DNA from: Candidatus Poribacteria bacterium
Lineage (GTDB): Bacteria; Poribacteria; WGA-4E; PCPOR2b
DNA: 58,567 bases
Assembly (NCBI GenBank): GCA_003635265.1
Contig: PYIZ01000027.1
Coordinates: forward strand, 1-58,567
Direction of reading: 5' to 3'
Shown: piece after piece, positions 7,768 to 16,530 of the stretch
How positions within the stretch are numbered: the stretch's first letter is position 1
Layout: each line of letters begins with the position of its first letter
Program-made: the position numbers and the translations under genes
Notes under the pieces: model-generated
What the model was told of the DNA's origin: nothing
Databases searched by the model: none
Seen by the model: the letters and a program-made list of their open reading frames with translations, nothing else

Positions 7768-8601
7768 TTACTCTTGCGATCGATTACTATCCAACTCGGT
7801 CATCATCCGCAGGTTCAACAGATGGGTCATTGTGCCGCCCGCGGCTGGAATCAAGCGTCCTGTGTCGTATATCTTCATCGCAGCGATGGCAGCATAGGCG
7901 ATATCTTCTGGCTTGCCCGGTCTAACCATAAAGACATATCCCTTTTTCGATGCCTCCTCGTAGTCCGGAATACGAATCCGCGACAGATCTGTGTCAATAA
8001 CGCCCGCCTCGATGCCGTTGACTTTGATCCCCTCTTCCGCCAATCGTCCCGCGTAGACCTTCATATCCATCTCTAAACCCGCTTTAGAAATGCAGTATGC
8101 AGCGCGATTATCGGAAGCGAGCGAGTCTGAGATGGACAGAGTATAAACGATACACCCACGAATCCCCTCAGCAATCATGTAATTCGCCACCCGTTGCGTC
8201 AAAAAGTGCGGCGCTTTGAGATTGGTCTTAATGAGGATATCGAAATCTTCTTCGGATTCTTCGAGGATATCGGCGATCCGTGTAATGCCCGCATTGTTGA
8301 CCAGAATATCGACCCTGCCAAAGGCGTCCACCGCCGTATCGAGCAACTTCTGATGCTGCGCAAGATCGCTGACATCCGCCTGCACGATAACCGCTTTTCG
8401 ACCAAGCCTTTCGATCTCGTCCTTAACTTCCTCTGCCGCTTCGCGGTTGCTGTTATAATTGACAAGGACATCCGTCCCTTGCCGTGCGAGTTCAATGGCA
8501 ATCGCCCTGCCGATTCCTCGACTTGAACCGGTGACAATCGCGCTTTTGCCCTCCAGTGAAACGTCTGTTGCGAAAAATCCAAGATCTTGCTCCAATGACA
8601 T
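7768..8601 (-). CDS. SDR-family (3-oxoacyl-ACP reductase-like) oxidoreductase
   Basis: The open frame can be extended to a GTG at 8619, but AGGAG six bases before the ATG at 8601 makes that the likely start, giving 277 residues. This ATG comes one base after the stop of der. The sequence shows the classical short-chain dehydrogenase pattern: TGSSRGIG cofactor loop, NNAGI, a Ser-Tyr-Lys triad region (SISDS... YCISKAG) and VNGIEAGVIDTDL. Unusually, the residue before YCISK is Ala, and the catalytic Ser is in LSISDS. It uses NAD(P)H on an unknown carbonyl or alcohol substrate. It is the last gene of the DUF58-der-SDR minus-strand operon. Confidence 0.85.
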   Translation of the reverse strand: MSLEQDLGFFATDVSLEGKSAIVTGSSRGIGRAIAIELARQGTDVLVNYNSNREAAEEVKDEIERLGRKAVIVQADVSDLAQHQKLLDTAVDAFGRVDILVNNAGITRIADILEESEEDFDILIKTNLKAPHFLTQRVANYMIAEGIRGCIVYTLSISDSLASDNRAAYCISKAGLEMDMKVYAGRLAEEGIKVNGIEAGVIDTDLSRIRIPDYEEASKKGYVFMVRPGKPEDIAYAAIAAMKIYDTGRLIPAAGGTMTHLLNLRMMTELDSNRSQE

Positions 8602-8602
8602 G

Positions 8603-10024
8603 CTATTCTCCTGTTTCACGCTCTATGTTTTCCCGCAGAGGCAAATTGCTTCCCTCGTTCTTTCTACTTACTTTCCGCTTGCCACGGGAATTTGGCTCCG
8701 ATTTCGCGTCTGCAGATCGATAGTAAATTCGTAGCGGGGTCCCGCTGAACCCGAATGCTTCGCGGATACCGTTCATCAAATAGGCTTCGTAATGGGGCTG
8801 GATCTTATCTGCATGGCGGGCAAAAAGCAGGAAGGTCGGCGGTTGGGTCTTAATCTGTGTCATATATTTCAGAGAGGGGCGCACATTTCCAGAGCGTGGG
8901 GGTTGATGGGCATTTTTGAGGTATGCGAGCAGGTTGTTTAATTCGTGGGTGGGGACGCTGGTTGAATACTCACGATGGATGGTGAGGGTGAGGTCAAGCA
9001 GCTTCATCACACGCAGATCCGTAAGCGCCGAAACGAAGAGCATCGGTACATAGAATAGCTGCGGCATTTGGCGGCGAATTGACTTAACGAACTCATTAAA
9101 GGTGGAGTTGTCTTTCGCAATTAAGTCCCATTTGTTGACCGCTAAGATGCACGGTTTGCCCTGTCTGGCGATGTAACTCCCGATGGTTTTGTCTTGATGC
9201 GCGATTTCGCGGGTGGCATCAACGACGAGCCATGAAATATCGCTTTTGCGAATGCTGCGGATAGCGCGTTGGACGGTCGATTGTTCAAGTTGGCTATTGA
9301 TAGCAGATTTCCGACGCATCCCTGCCGTGTCAATCAACTCAAACGGTACGGCATCATGGGTAAAGCTGATGTTTACGGCATCGCGCGTTGTGCCGGGGCG
9401 ATCATCGACGATCATCCGATCCTCGCCGAGAATTGCGTTGATAAGAGATGATTTGCCTGCATTCGGGCGGCCAACGATAGCAATTTTAATCGATTCGGTG
9501 CCGGTATCGGGAGTTTCGGTCTCTGCTTCCGGCATGGCGAACACAACTTCGTCGAGAAGAATATTAATCCCCACGTTCTGCGCGCACGAGATAAAGAAAG
9601 GTTCACCGAGCGCAAGTTGATAAAACTCCGTCCCCTCGGTCTCCAACCGGGCGTTATCCGCTTTATTGACGACGACAAAAATTTCTTTATCCGTTTTTCT
9701 CAGCATGTCTGCGATCAACAGATCTTGCGGCATAATTCCCGTCTGTGCGTCAACGACAAACAGGATAACCGTCGCTTCCTCCAAAGCCACTTCGACCTGC
9801 CACTGGACGCTGTCGATGAGGGGGTCCTCCGGATCAAGATCTAACCCGCCTGTATCCACAACGGAAAAATAACCGTCACCCCACTCGACATCGGCATAAA
9901 TCCGGTCTCGCGTTACACCCGGCTGATCGTGAACGACAGCGATTCGCTCTTTCGCAATCAGATTGAAGAGAGAAGATTTCCCCACGTTGGGTCTTCCAAC
10001 GATTGCTACGATTGGTTGTGCCAT
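8603..10024 (-). CDS. der: Ribosome biogenesis GTPase Der (EngA)
   Basis: The 473-residue protein carries two consecutive GTPase domains, the defining feature of Der. Domain 1 has GRPNVGKSS (residues 10-18), DTGG and NKAD; domain 2 has GRPNAGKSS, DTAGM and NKWD. A C-terminal KH-like domain follows (LKYMTQIKTQPPTFLLFA... YLMNGIREAFGF-GTPLRI), then a basic tail of about 25 residues. Der binds the 50S subunit and is needed for its maturation. The start has GGAGG seven bases upstream. It lies 18 bp after the DUF58 gene stop and abuts the SDR start, so the three genes are probably one transcript. Confidence 0.96.
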   Translation of the reverse strand: MAQPIVAIVGRPNVGKSSLFNLIAKERIAVVHDQPGVTRDRIYADVEWGDGYFSVVDTGGLDLDPEDPLIDSVQWQVEVALEEATVILFVVDAQTGIMPQDLLIADMLRKTDKEIFVVVNKADNARLETEGTEFYQLALGEPFFISCAQNVGINILLDEVVFAMPEAETETPDTGTESIKIAIVGRPNAGKSSLINAILGEDRMIVDDRPGTTRDAVNISFTHDAVPFELIDTAGMRRKSAINSQLEQSTVQRAIRSIRKSDISWLVVDATREIAHQDKTIGSYIARQGKPCILAVNKWDLIAKDNSTFNEFVKSIRRQMPQLFYVPMLFVSALTDLRVMKLLDLTLTIHREYSTSVPTHELNNLLAYLKNAHQPPRSGNVRPSLKYMTQIKTQPPTFLLFARHADKIQPHYEAYLMNGIREAFGFSGTPLRIYYRSADAKSEPNSRGKRKVSRKNEGSNLPLRENIERETGE

Positions 10025-10042
10025 GAGTTATCCTCCGTCCCC

Positions 10043-10918
10043 TTAATGGATAAAACCGCTCCGTCGTAAATCTTGCAAAATGAACTGTTCAATGGGTGTC
10101 TGCTGATTCATACGAATATAGGTCACACCGCGATTCAAGCAATAACGTTTCAAGTTCTCACAAAAAGCGTTCAATCGTTCGACGTAACTCACGAGTGCCC
10201 CCTCATTGACGGTAATTTCTTTAGCCTGTCCCGTTTCTGCGTCCGCTAACTGCAATTCACCCGAAAGTTGTGGGTGTATCTCTTCATCACTGAGAAGATG
10301 AATGAGCGTTAAGTCGAAACTTCGGGATAGGAGCCCCTTAATGGCTGTCTCATAACCGTCAATATCCCAAAAATCGGAGATGATAATTCCAACACCGGGT
10401 CCCTTTATTTCGGCGAGGAAACGTTGCAAGCACGTTGTCAAATGTGTTTCTCCACCCCCGGTGATTCCCTCAATTGCTTGTGACAGTTTTGGAAACTGCG
10501 CTTTCCCGTACATAGAGGGGGCGATAGGGGTCAGTTGATCTGAAAACGCATAGACGGAGACACGATCAAAACTGATTAAACCGATGTAGCTCAGTGCCGC
10601 AGCAACCTGTTTGGCGCATTCCAGTTTCGTGGGCTGTCCGAAATTCATTGAGACGCTATTATCAATCAAGATAAAGATTGGGAGGTCCTCTTCCGCATTG
10701 AACAATTTAAGAAAGAGTCGATCCAACCGGGCATAGACATTCCAGTCGATATGACGCAAATCATCACCAAGTTCGTAGGTGCGATAATCCGCAAATTCAA
10801 CACTCGCTCCCCGGTTGAGACTGCGTCGTTCACCTTTGAACTTGCCCCGAAATACAACCTCGGAACGAATTTGGAGGCGAGCAATCTGTTTGAGAAATTT
10901 GGCGTCTAAAAGAGACAT
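10043..10918 (-). CDS. DUF58 family protein (von Willebrand A-like)
   Basis: The 291-residue protein begins with the DUF58 signature (GERRSLNRGASVEFADYRTYELGDDLRHIDWNVYARLD region, about residues 30-67) and continues into a vWA-like fold with a partial metal-site motif (ILIDNSVSMNFG, D-x-S-x-S pattern). DUF58 proteins usually pair with MoxR-type AAA ATPases and act in chaperone-like assembly of cofactor enzymes or envelope proteins. No MoxR gene is visible here; the neighbour upstream is an IS605-like element whose end lies about 60 bp before the start codon. GGAGG lies about 10 bases before the ATG. The insertion may have separated this gene from a former partner or promoter; that is inference. 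Confidence 0.88.
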   Translation of the reverse strand: MSLLDAKFLKQIARLQIRSEVVFRGKFKGERRSLNRGASVEFADYRTYELGDDLRHIDWNVYARLDRLFLKLFNAEEDLPIFILIDNSVSMNFGQPTKLECAKQVAAALSYIGLISFDRVSVYAFSDQLTPIAPSMYGKAQFPKLSQAIEGITGGGETHLTTCLQRFLAEIKGPGVGIIISDFWDIDGYETAIKGLLSRSFDLTLIHLLSDEEIHPQLSGELQLADAETGQAKEITVNEGALVSYVERLNAFCENLKRYCLNRGVTYIRMNQQTPIEQFILQDLRRSGFIH

Positions 10919-11021
10919 TCGCTTTCCACCTCCAAACGAATCAAGAACGACTGAGGTATCATCGAAATCTTCGCTGTGGAAACCCCGTCTTTTAAGGCGG
11001 GGAGGAAACAGCGCCTCCTTC

Positions 11022-12029
11022 TTAGATATAGTTAAAGTTTAATCGTGTGAGAACTTTGAAACTCTCACGTCTCGCAGACTGAGTGAGACGTTTGCCCCCC
11101 AACGCGTATAGAGAATACCCTTTTTGCTCCATATAGCCGCTAACACGCGTCAAACCGTATGTTACATGTTTTACCAGTGTGTTCTTGGCTATGCCATTGC
11201 ACATTGTACCGCCGTAGCGTGGGCGTCTGCCACCCTTCTGTGGATTCTGTCTGTGCAATTGCCGCCGTGCAATGGGTATCGGACTGACACAAAACACACA
11301 GGTATTGTCCACTTGGTCTGTATCACTTCCGATGACATGGTATGCCAAGCACCATGAGTCTACACAATGGGCGTTGAAGTCGTTCGACATCTTGTTGCCA
11401 GACTTCTTGAGTCCGAGCGAATCACGAATTGCCTTTGTTTCAAAGCCTTTGAGTGTGACCAATATCCAACGTTTCTGGATTTCAGCGTAGAACCATTGCT
11501 TGCCCACCTCAAGGGGACTAAACGACTCATTCCAGTGACGGGCACCCTTCTGTGTCTGCGCCTTGATATCCTCAACACAGACATGCGTTATCGGAAACAT
11601 CGTGGACAGGTAGTTGAGGATTCGGAGTTTCCAATCCCACCGTGTCCGTGTGCCGGCAGGTAGCCGTTGCTTATTCGCCATGCGGTTGGTGCGGTGCTTC
11701 CGATTCGGACATTTACGTGAACGTCTACCACGCCTCAATTCACGACGGGTTTCAACTTTTTTGCTAACCTTATTATGAGCGTCGGCTTGTACATTCAGAT
11801 ATGTCGATTTCTCTGACTTAACAGTGAACCCTTCTTTCTTGCTACCGGGGTCAATCCCAACGGCTATATCTTGTGTTTGGGTGGCAGAGGGTTCGACATT
11901 CAACCGCACGCAGAATACACCATTCCGAAAAAACGGTGTGGCTTTCCCCGACTTCACCCACTTCCTTGCCCTTGCGGGTGTGGTAGGCATTAGTGGGTTA
12001 CGATTTTTGTCAACGACAGGAACAAACAT
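11022..12029 (-). CDS. isrB: IsrB-type RuvC protein (IscB relative without HNH domain, RRXRR family)
   Basis: The 335-residue protein has the N-terminal PLMP motif (residues 12-15) that marks IscB/IsrB and Cas9 ancestors. It then shows RuvC-I (VGIDPGS, D60), an Arg-rich bridge helix (RRELRRGRRSRKCPNRKHR, about 95-113), RuvC-II (VCVEDI, E153) and RuvC-III (AHCVDSW, H221/D224). RuvC-II is joined to RuvC-III by only about 65 residues with no HNH nuclease, and a C-terminal part with QKGGRRPRYGG follows. IsrB proteins are known to nick one DNA strand guided by an omega RNA. Length and domain order fit IsrB rather than IscB or TnpB. All three catalytic acidic residues are present, so it may be active. 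The upstream region looks like its RNA. Confidence 0.85.
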   Translation of the reverse strand: MFVPVVDKNRNPLMPTTPARARKWVKSGKATPFFRNGVFCVRLNVEPSATQTQDIAVGIDPGSKKEGFTVKSEKSTYLNVQADAHNKVSKKVETRRELRRGRRSRKCPNRKHRTNRMANKQRLPAGTRTRWDWKLRILNYLSTMFPITHVCVEDIKAQTQKGARHWNESFSPLEVGKQWFYAEIQKRWILVTLKGFETKAIRDSLGLKKSGNKMSNDFNAHCVDSWCLAYHVIGSDTDQVDNTCVFCVSPIPIARRQLHRQNPQKGGRRPRYGGTMCNGIAKNTLVKHVTYGLTRVSGYMEQKGYSLYALGGKRLTQSARRESFKVLTRLNFNYI

Positions 12030-12230
12030 TGTAAATCACTCCTGCGGGTGTGTGTATTGCCCCATCGACATCACGGAATCAGAGCGGATTCAGGCTTGGG
12101 GAGCACCTGAAACATCAGTTAGGCTGCCACGCCTTAGACCCGCGATATAATTGTCTAGTCAACGGTTTAACTTGCAAGTGCCCGTTGGCACGGGATTGCA
12201 AGCCCCGCCCTTCAGGGCGGGGTTATTGAC
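12030..12230 (-). ncRNA. Probable omega RNA for the IsrB-like protein
   Basis: The roughly 200 bp before the isrB start are non-coding and richly paired when read on the minus strand. They hold the 8-bp CCCCGCCC/GGGCGGGG hairpin, then a nested stem in which CTTGCAA and TTGCAAG enclose CCCGT-GCCA-ACGGG, then further GC-rich stems up to the start codon. In IscB/IsrB elements the RNA is encoded upstream of the protein gene with the guide at its 5' end, read from DNA flanking the element. Here the guide would come from about 12231-12250. Exact ends are not determinable by eye. Confidence 0.55.
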
Positions 12231-12558
12231 TGGTCGCTGCAACAGCATACTATTTTACCAGACCGTTGCCTAAACTGCCAGACAAATGTCTTGAGTGCAA
12301 AAGATTTCCCTTGTCCTATCACGCTTTTCGTTACACCAAAGTTGTTTGATGGGTGCTGCGATAATAGATTTTCCCGCTCTATCAATCTGAATTTTGACTT
12401 GCAACTACCCATAAAATGTGGTATATTTTCCAAACCTTTTTGCAGCAAGTCCGAAAAAAGACGGGCGTGACATGGCCCGGTTAATGTATTCCGATCAAAA
12501 ATATCCGGAAGGGTGGGAAGGTAAATCCTTTTCCACCTTATTTTTTCGCCTTTTGTAT
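12231..12558. other. Leader region before the tRNA cluster
   Basis: No gene is supported here. The region lies between the IS end and the first tRNA. It contains the promoter at 12399-12427 and a small GC-rich hairpin near 12470-12485. The minus-strand open frames across it are antisense artefacts of the tRNAs. Confidence 0.6.
12399..12427 (+). promoter_or_regulatory. Predicted promoter of the tRNA cluster
   Basis: TTGCAA (12399-12404) and TATATT (12422-12427) are 17 bp apart, upstream of six tRNA genes on the same strand. The tract may continue into tig. Consensus match only. Confidence 0.5.
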
Positions 12559-12635
12559 GCGCCCGTAGCTCAGTTGGATAGAGCACCTGACTTCTAATCA
12601 GGTGGTCGCAGGTTCGAATCCTGCCGGGCGTGCCA
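12559..12635 (+). tRNA. tRNA-Arg (anticodon TCT)
   Basis: Full cloverleaf: acceptor GCGCCCG/CGGGCGT, anticodon stem CCTGA/TCAGG with loop CTTCTAA (anticodon TCT), T-arm GCAGG-TTCGAAT-CCTGC, discriminator G and an encoded CCA. First of six clustered tRNAs. Confidence 0.96.
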
Positions 12636-12645
12636 AACCCTTTAT

Positions 12646-12719
12646 GGTGGATGTAGCTCAGTCGGTAGAGCGCTTGACTGTGGATCAAGTGGTCGTGGGT
12701 TCAAATCCCATCATCCACC
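12646..12719 (+). tRNA. tRNA-His (anticodon GTG)
   Basis: Acceptor GTGGATG/CATCCAC preceded by an extra G at position -1 (12646) facing C73 (12719), the identity feature of tRNA-His. Anticodon loop CTGTGGA gives GTG. CCA is not encoded. Confidence 0.96.
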
Positions 12720-12726
12720 CTCTTTT

Positions 12727-12802
<76 letters not shown>

Positions 12803-12882
12803 TTAATACGAAGGTGTATTCGTTTTTCGGATATGGGCGATTGTCGCCCGGTTATCACGTTTTGAAATAAAATTAACAAGAT

Positions 12883-12956
12883 GCGTCCGTAGTTCAATTG
12901 GATAGAGCAATAGACTTCGGATCTATAAGTTGGGGGTTCGAGTCCCTCCGGGCGCG
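12883..12956 (+). tRNA. tRNA-Arg (anticodon TCG)
   Basis: Acceptor GCGTCCG/CGGGCGC, anticodon stem ATAGA/TCTAT with loop CTTCGGA (anticodon TCG, reading CGN Arg codons), T-arm GGGGG-TTCGAGT-CCCTC, discriminator G. A T34 anticodon for CGN is less common than the usual ACG. Confidence 0.93.
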
Positions 12957-12966
12957 CTTTTCTTCT

Positions 12967-13043
12967 GCGCCGTTAGCTCAACCAGGCAGAGCATCTGACT
13001 CTTAATCAGGCGGTTGAAGGTTCGATTCCTTCACGGCGCACCA
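12967..13043 (+). tRNA. tRNA-Lys (anticodon CTT)
   Basis: Acceptor GCGCCGT/ACGGCGC, anticodon stem TCTGA/TCAGG with loop CTCTTAA (anticodon CTT), T-arm GAAGG-TTCGATT-CCTTC, discriminator A and encoded CCA. Confidence 0.95.
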
Positions 13044-13052
13044 TTTTGACGT

Positions 13053-13139
13053 GGGCGGGTGTTGGAATCGGTAGACAAGATAGATTTAGGATCTATTGGG
13101 GTTTTCCCCGTGAGGGTTCAAGTCCCTCCTCGCCCACCA
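13053..13139 (+). tRNA. tRNA-Leu (anticodon TAG)
   Basis: Class II tRNA with a long variable arm. Acceptor GGGCGGG/CTCGCCC, D-stem TTG/CAA, anticodon stem ATAGA/TCTAT with loop TTTAGGA (anticodon TAG), variable stem GGGG-TTTT-CCCC, T-arm GAGGG-TTCAAGT-CCCTC, A73 and encoded CCA. Confidence 0.95.
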
Positions 13140-13171
13140 AACGCCTTTTTTGATATAATCTGGAGGTCTAC

Positions 13172-14473
13172 TTGAAGGTTGAAGTTGAAAAGCTGGGAAA
13201 CAGTCAGGTACGTTTAAGGGTCGAAATTTCCGCTGAAGAAGTGAGCCAAGAGCTTGAGCGCAATTGCCAGGCTTTACGATCCAAAGTGTCAGTTCCCGGC
13301 TTTCGCAAAGGAAAAGTTCCCCTCAGTATTCTTAAATCACGATTTGCAGAGCACCTCAAAGCCGAAGCCATCCAAAATCTCGTCCCACCCGCCTATGAAC
13401 AGGCTTTGATTTCTGAACGCTTGATTCCCCTAGGCAACCTTGAGCTCTCGCCGCCCATGCACCGAATGGAACTTCAGGATGGTCAGCCACTTGTTTTTGA
13501 AGCAACGCTTGATGTCAAGCCTGATTTTGTCCTCCCCGAATATGAAGATCTAACCATTGATAAATCGCCGCCGAACGTTCCTCGTGAGGAAGTGGATGAG
13601 TATATCCAGCGGTTACAGGAACAGTTCGCGACCCACATTCCGCTTGAAATGGACCGTCCTGTCGAGGAGAGCGATTCTGTGCGCATTGACTGGGAGTGCC
13701 TTGTCGATGGCGCACCAATTACCGATGGGAGCAAACAGGACGCGGATATCGACATTGGCAAGGGGATGCTGCTGCCAGCAGTTGAGTCTGAGATCATTGG
13801 TATGCGTGTGGAGGAAACTCGACAGGTTGAAATGGACTTCGAGGATAATCACGACAATCCTGAGCTTGCCGGCAAACATGCCGTATTTAACGTAACGCTC
13901 CGAGCAATCACGGAAAAACAGCTGCCGTCCCTTGATGATGAATTCGCAAAGGATCTGGAATACGAAAACTATGAGCAACTGAGGGGGGCAATTTGGAATA
14001 ATCTTGTCGAGGAGCAAAAGGCAATCCACAATCATCGTCAGCGAGAGGACGTCCTTCAACAGTTAATCGAAAAAACGGCGATTGATATTCCTGAATCTAT
14101 TGTTGATCAGCATGTGCAGCAAACGGTTCAAAACATTCTCCAACGATTAAGGCAAGAAGGACAGACTCCTGAACAAGCAGGAATAGACATGGAAAAGTTG
14201 CCGACGGAATTGCGCGAGGATGCAATCAAGCAAACGAAGCAGGCGTGGATGTTTGATGTCGTTGCCGAGCGTGAAAATATTAGAGTCACGGACGATGAAC
14301 TGGATATAGAGATTCGGCGCATCGCCGAACAGCAAAATCGAGACGCTCAAAAATATGCAAGTTTGCTGAGGGAGAGCAATCGTTTGGAGGAGTTTCGAGA
14401 CACGCTGCGGAATGATAAGGTTTACCGTCTGCTGATACAACGTGCTTCTGCCAAACAGTCCCTGATTATTTGA
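13172..14473 (+). CDS. tig: Trigger factor (ribosome-associated chaperone)
   Basis: Starts with TTG at 13172; GGAGG at 13162-13166 fixes this start. The 433-residue protein has an N-terminal ribosome-binding domain with the GFRKGKVP signature (about residues 43-50) that docks on L23, a middle FKBP-like prolyl isomerase domain (about 165-245, [18 protein letters not shown]... [16 protein letters not shown]) and a C-terminal helical chaperone domain. Length is normal for the family. It holds nascent chains as they leave the ribosome. It heads the plus-strand order tig-clpP-clpX-lon, a very common arrangement, and starts 32 bp after tRNA-Leu. Confidence 0.96.
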   Translation: MKVEVEKLGNSQVRLRVEISAEEVSQELERNCQALRSKVSVPGFRKGKVPLSILKSRFAEHLKAEAIQNLVPPAYEQALISERLIPLGNLELSPPMHRMELQDGQPLVFEATLDVKPDFVLPEYEDLTIDKSPPNVPREEVDEYIQRLQEQFATHIPLEMDRPVEESDSVRIDWECLVDGAPITDGSKQDADIDIGKGMLLPAVESEIIGMRVEETRQVEMDFEDNHDNPELAGKHAVFNVTLRAITEKQLPSLDDEFAKDLEYENYEQLRGAIWNNLVEEQKAIHNHRQREDVLQQLIEKTAIDIPESIVDQHVQQTVQNILQRLRQEGQTPEQAGIDMEKLPTELREDAIKQTKQAWMFDVVAERENIRVTDDELDIEIRRIAEQQNRDAQKYASLLRESNRLEEFRDTLRNDKVYRLLIQRASAKQSLII

Positions 14474-14516
14474 TAATAGTAAGGCAGCCCATCAGGATTT
14501 GAGGAGAGATTTTAGG

Positions 14517-15128
14517 ATGAATCTTGTTCCGATTGTTGTGGAACAAACAAGTCGCGGCGAGCGCTCTTACGATATTTACTCGCGATTGCTGAGAGATCGA
14601 ATCATTATGGTTGGTTCGGTAATTGATGATAGTGTCGCGAACAGTGTCATGGCTCAGATGCTCTTCTTAGAGAGCGATAATCCCGACACCGATATTATAC
14701 TTTACTTGAACACACTGGGTGGATCGGTATCGGCTGGATTAGCAATCTATGACACGATGCAGTATATCAAACCTGATGTGCAAACGTGGTGCGTCGGGCA
14801 AGCCTACAGCATGGGTGCGGTCTTGCTTGCTGGTGGCACAAGTGGAAAGCGGTATGCGTTGCCACACTCAACTACCTTGATTCATCAGCCTATGACGACA
14901 GGTATTAGCGGTCAGGCGTCTGATATCGATATCCATGCAAGAGAGATTCTTCGAACCCGCGGAGAGCTATACGCGATCTTAGCAGAACATACGGGACAAT
15001 CGCCGGATAAAATTGAGGCGGATGCGGATCGCGATTTTTACATGACAGCCCAAGAAGCGCTGGAATACGGTCTTATTGATTCAGTTGCTTCCCGCCGGTC
15101 TGCCGAAGAGGTTGGGCGTAATGCCTAA
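14517..15128 (+). CDS. clpP: ATP-dependent Clp protease proteolytic subunit
   Basis: I place the start at the ATG 14517 ([10 protein letters not shown]), preceded by GAGGAG at 14501-14506; an upstream in-frame TTG at 14499 would add six residues. The 203-residue product has the ClpP Ser-His-Asp triad: S98 in [11 protein letters not shown]123 in TLIHQP and the Asp in ADRDFYMTA (about 172). [11 protein letters not shown] forms the oxyanion region. ClpP forms a 14-mer chamber that degrades substrates fed by ClpX. It is 44 bp after tig and about 75 bp before clpX. Confidence 0.97.
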   Translation: MNLVPIVVEQTSRGERSYDIYSRLLRDRIIMVGSVIDDSVANSVMAQMLFLESDNPDTDIILYLNTLGGSVSAGLAIYDTMQYIKPDVQTWCVGQAYSMGAVLLAGGTSGKRYALPHSTTLIHQPMTTGISGQASDIDIHAREILRTRGELYAILAEHTGQSPDKIEADADRDFYMTAQEALEYGLIDSVASRRSAEEVGRNA

Positions 15129-15204
15129 TGTATATTGACATCAAGCAATTCATACATGCGTAAGGTCATATCGTAGTCGTCATTGAATAAGTTTGGAGAT
15201 TTTT

Positions 15205-16476
15205 ATGCAGGACATTATTGATGCTCAACGGTGTTCCTTTTGCGATAAGAGCCAAGAGGAAGTTCGTAAACTCATTGCAAGCCCTATTGGATCTGGCGTC
15301 TACGTTTGTGATGAGTGTGTTGAGCTATGCAACGACATTTTAGCCGATCTGTATGGACTGGAAGAGGAGGAAGAATATATTGAAATTTCAGATTCCTTAT
15401 CTCTCCCGCATCCTTCTGAGATTAAGGCACAGCTTGATAAATATGTAATTGGTCAGGATGATGCAAAGAAAATTCTTGCCGTTGCTGTATACAACCATTA
15501 CAAAAAACTACAATTTCATACAGACTCAGATGTTGAGTTAGAAAAAAGTAATATCCTGTTAATTGGTCCCACAGGGACAGGCAAAACCCTTCTGGCACAA
15601 ACCTTAGCACGGATTCTAAATGTGCCTTTTGCGATCACCGATGCAACGACACTAACAGAAGCCGGATATGTCGGTGAAGATGTTGAAAATATTATCTTGA
15701 AGCTAGTACAAGCTGCAGAAGGTGATATCGCCCGGGCAGAACAAGGAATTATTTATATTGACGAGATCGACAAGATCAGCCGTAAATCCGAAAATCCCTC
15801 GATTACGAGAGATGTTTCAGGAGAAGGTGTTCAGCAAGCGTTGTTAAAAATCTTGGAAGGAAAAACAGCGAATGTTCCCCCGCAGGGAGGTCGAAAGCAC
15901 CCGCACCAAGAATTAATTGAGGTCGATACTTCAAAAGTTTTGTTTATATGCGGCGGGACATTTGTGGGGCTTGATAAAATTATCGAACAGCGGACTGGAC
16001 ACCAAGGGTTAGGATTTGGATCCGCGGTTCAAGCGAAGAGCGAAAGAAAGATCCACGAAACGCTCGCACAGGTTGCGCCGAAGGATTTGATTCAGTACGG
16101 GTTCATTCCAGAGTTTGTCGGGCGCCTGCCTGTCGCTGCGGTGCTGCATGACCTTGACGAATCAGCTTTAACCCAGATTTTGACCGAGCCTCAAAATGCC
16201 CTTATAAAACAATACACCCAACTGCTTCATTATGATAAGGTGTCTCTGCATGTCGCGGAAGATGCAATCAAAGCTATCGCCCAAGAAGCCATAAGGCGTG
16301 AAACAGGCGCAAGAGGGTTAAGAGCAATCTTGGAAAACCTGATGCTAGATATCATGTATGAAATACCATCTTCTCCTAAACTGGTCAAAGAATGTATCAT
16401 CACAGCGGAGGCTATTTTAGAAGATAAACCGCCTGTACTAGTTTATGAGGACGAACAAGAAGCTTTAACTGCCTAA
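15205..16476 (+). CDS. clpX: ATP-dependent Clp protease ATP-binding subunit ClpX
   Basis: GGAG six bases before the ATG at 15205 supports this start over an upstream in-frame TTG. The 423-residue protein begins with the C4 zinc-binding domain (CSFC, then CDECVELC) that recognises adaptors and substrates. The AAA+ module follows with Walker A GPTGTGKT, Walker [10 protein letters not shown], the pore loop GYVGEDVE and sensor 2 in [10 protein letters not shown]. The IGF-type ClpP-docking loop appears as LGFGSAV. It unfolds tagged proteins and passes them to ClpP. It is 54 bp before lon. Confidence 0.97.
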   Translation: MQDIIDAQRCSFCDKSQEEVRKLIASPIGSGVYVCDECVELCNDILADLYGLEEEEEYIEISDSLSLPHPSEIKAQLDKYVIGQDDAKKILAVAVYNHYKKLQFHTDSDVELEKSNILLIGPTGTGKTLLAQTLARILNVPFAITDATTLTEAGYVGEDVENIILKLVQAAEGDIARAEQGIIYIDEIDKISRKSENPSITRDVSGEGVQQALLKILEGKTANVPPQGGRKHPHQELIEVDTSKVLFICGGTFVGLDKIIEQRTGHQGLGFGSAVQAKSERKIHETLAQVAPKDLIQYGFIPEFVGRLPVAAVLHDLDESALTQILTEPQNALIKQYTQLLHYDKVSLHVAEDAIKAIAQEAIRRETGARGLRAILENLMLDIMYEIPSSPKLVKECIITAEAILEDKPPVLVYEDEQEALTA

Positions 16477-16530
16477 CAAATTAATAAATGGGCGAATTAC
16501 GTATGACGTTCTACGTTCAAGGAGTTCGCT

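Larger units (their letters stand above)
10976..12230 (-). mobile_element. IS200/IS605-like element carrying isrB only
   Basis: The isrB-like gene is bracketed by end hairpins typical of this IS group. One is at about 10981-11003 (CCCCGTCTTTTAAGGCGGGG, near the gene's 3' end); the other is a perfect 8-bp stem at 12203-12222 (CCCCGCCC-TTCA-GGGCGGGG, upstream of the gene). There is no TnpA Y1 transposase, so the element cannot move by itself. It sits between the tRNA cluster and the DUF58-der operon. Exact cleavage sites are estimated, to within about 10-20 bp. Confidence 0.75.

Noticed and set aside
13154..13159. TATAAT before tig as a promoter
   Set aside because: Transcription from it would start inside or after the ribosome site at 13162-13166, and the -35 would lie in tRNA-Leu. 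tig is more likely read from upstream.
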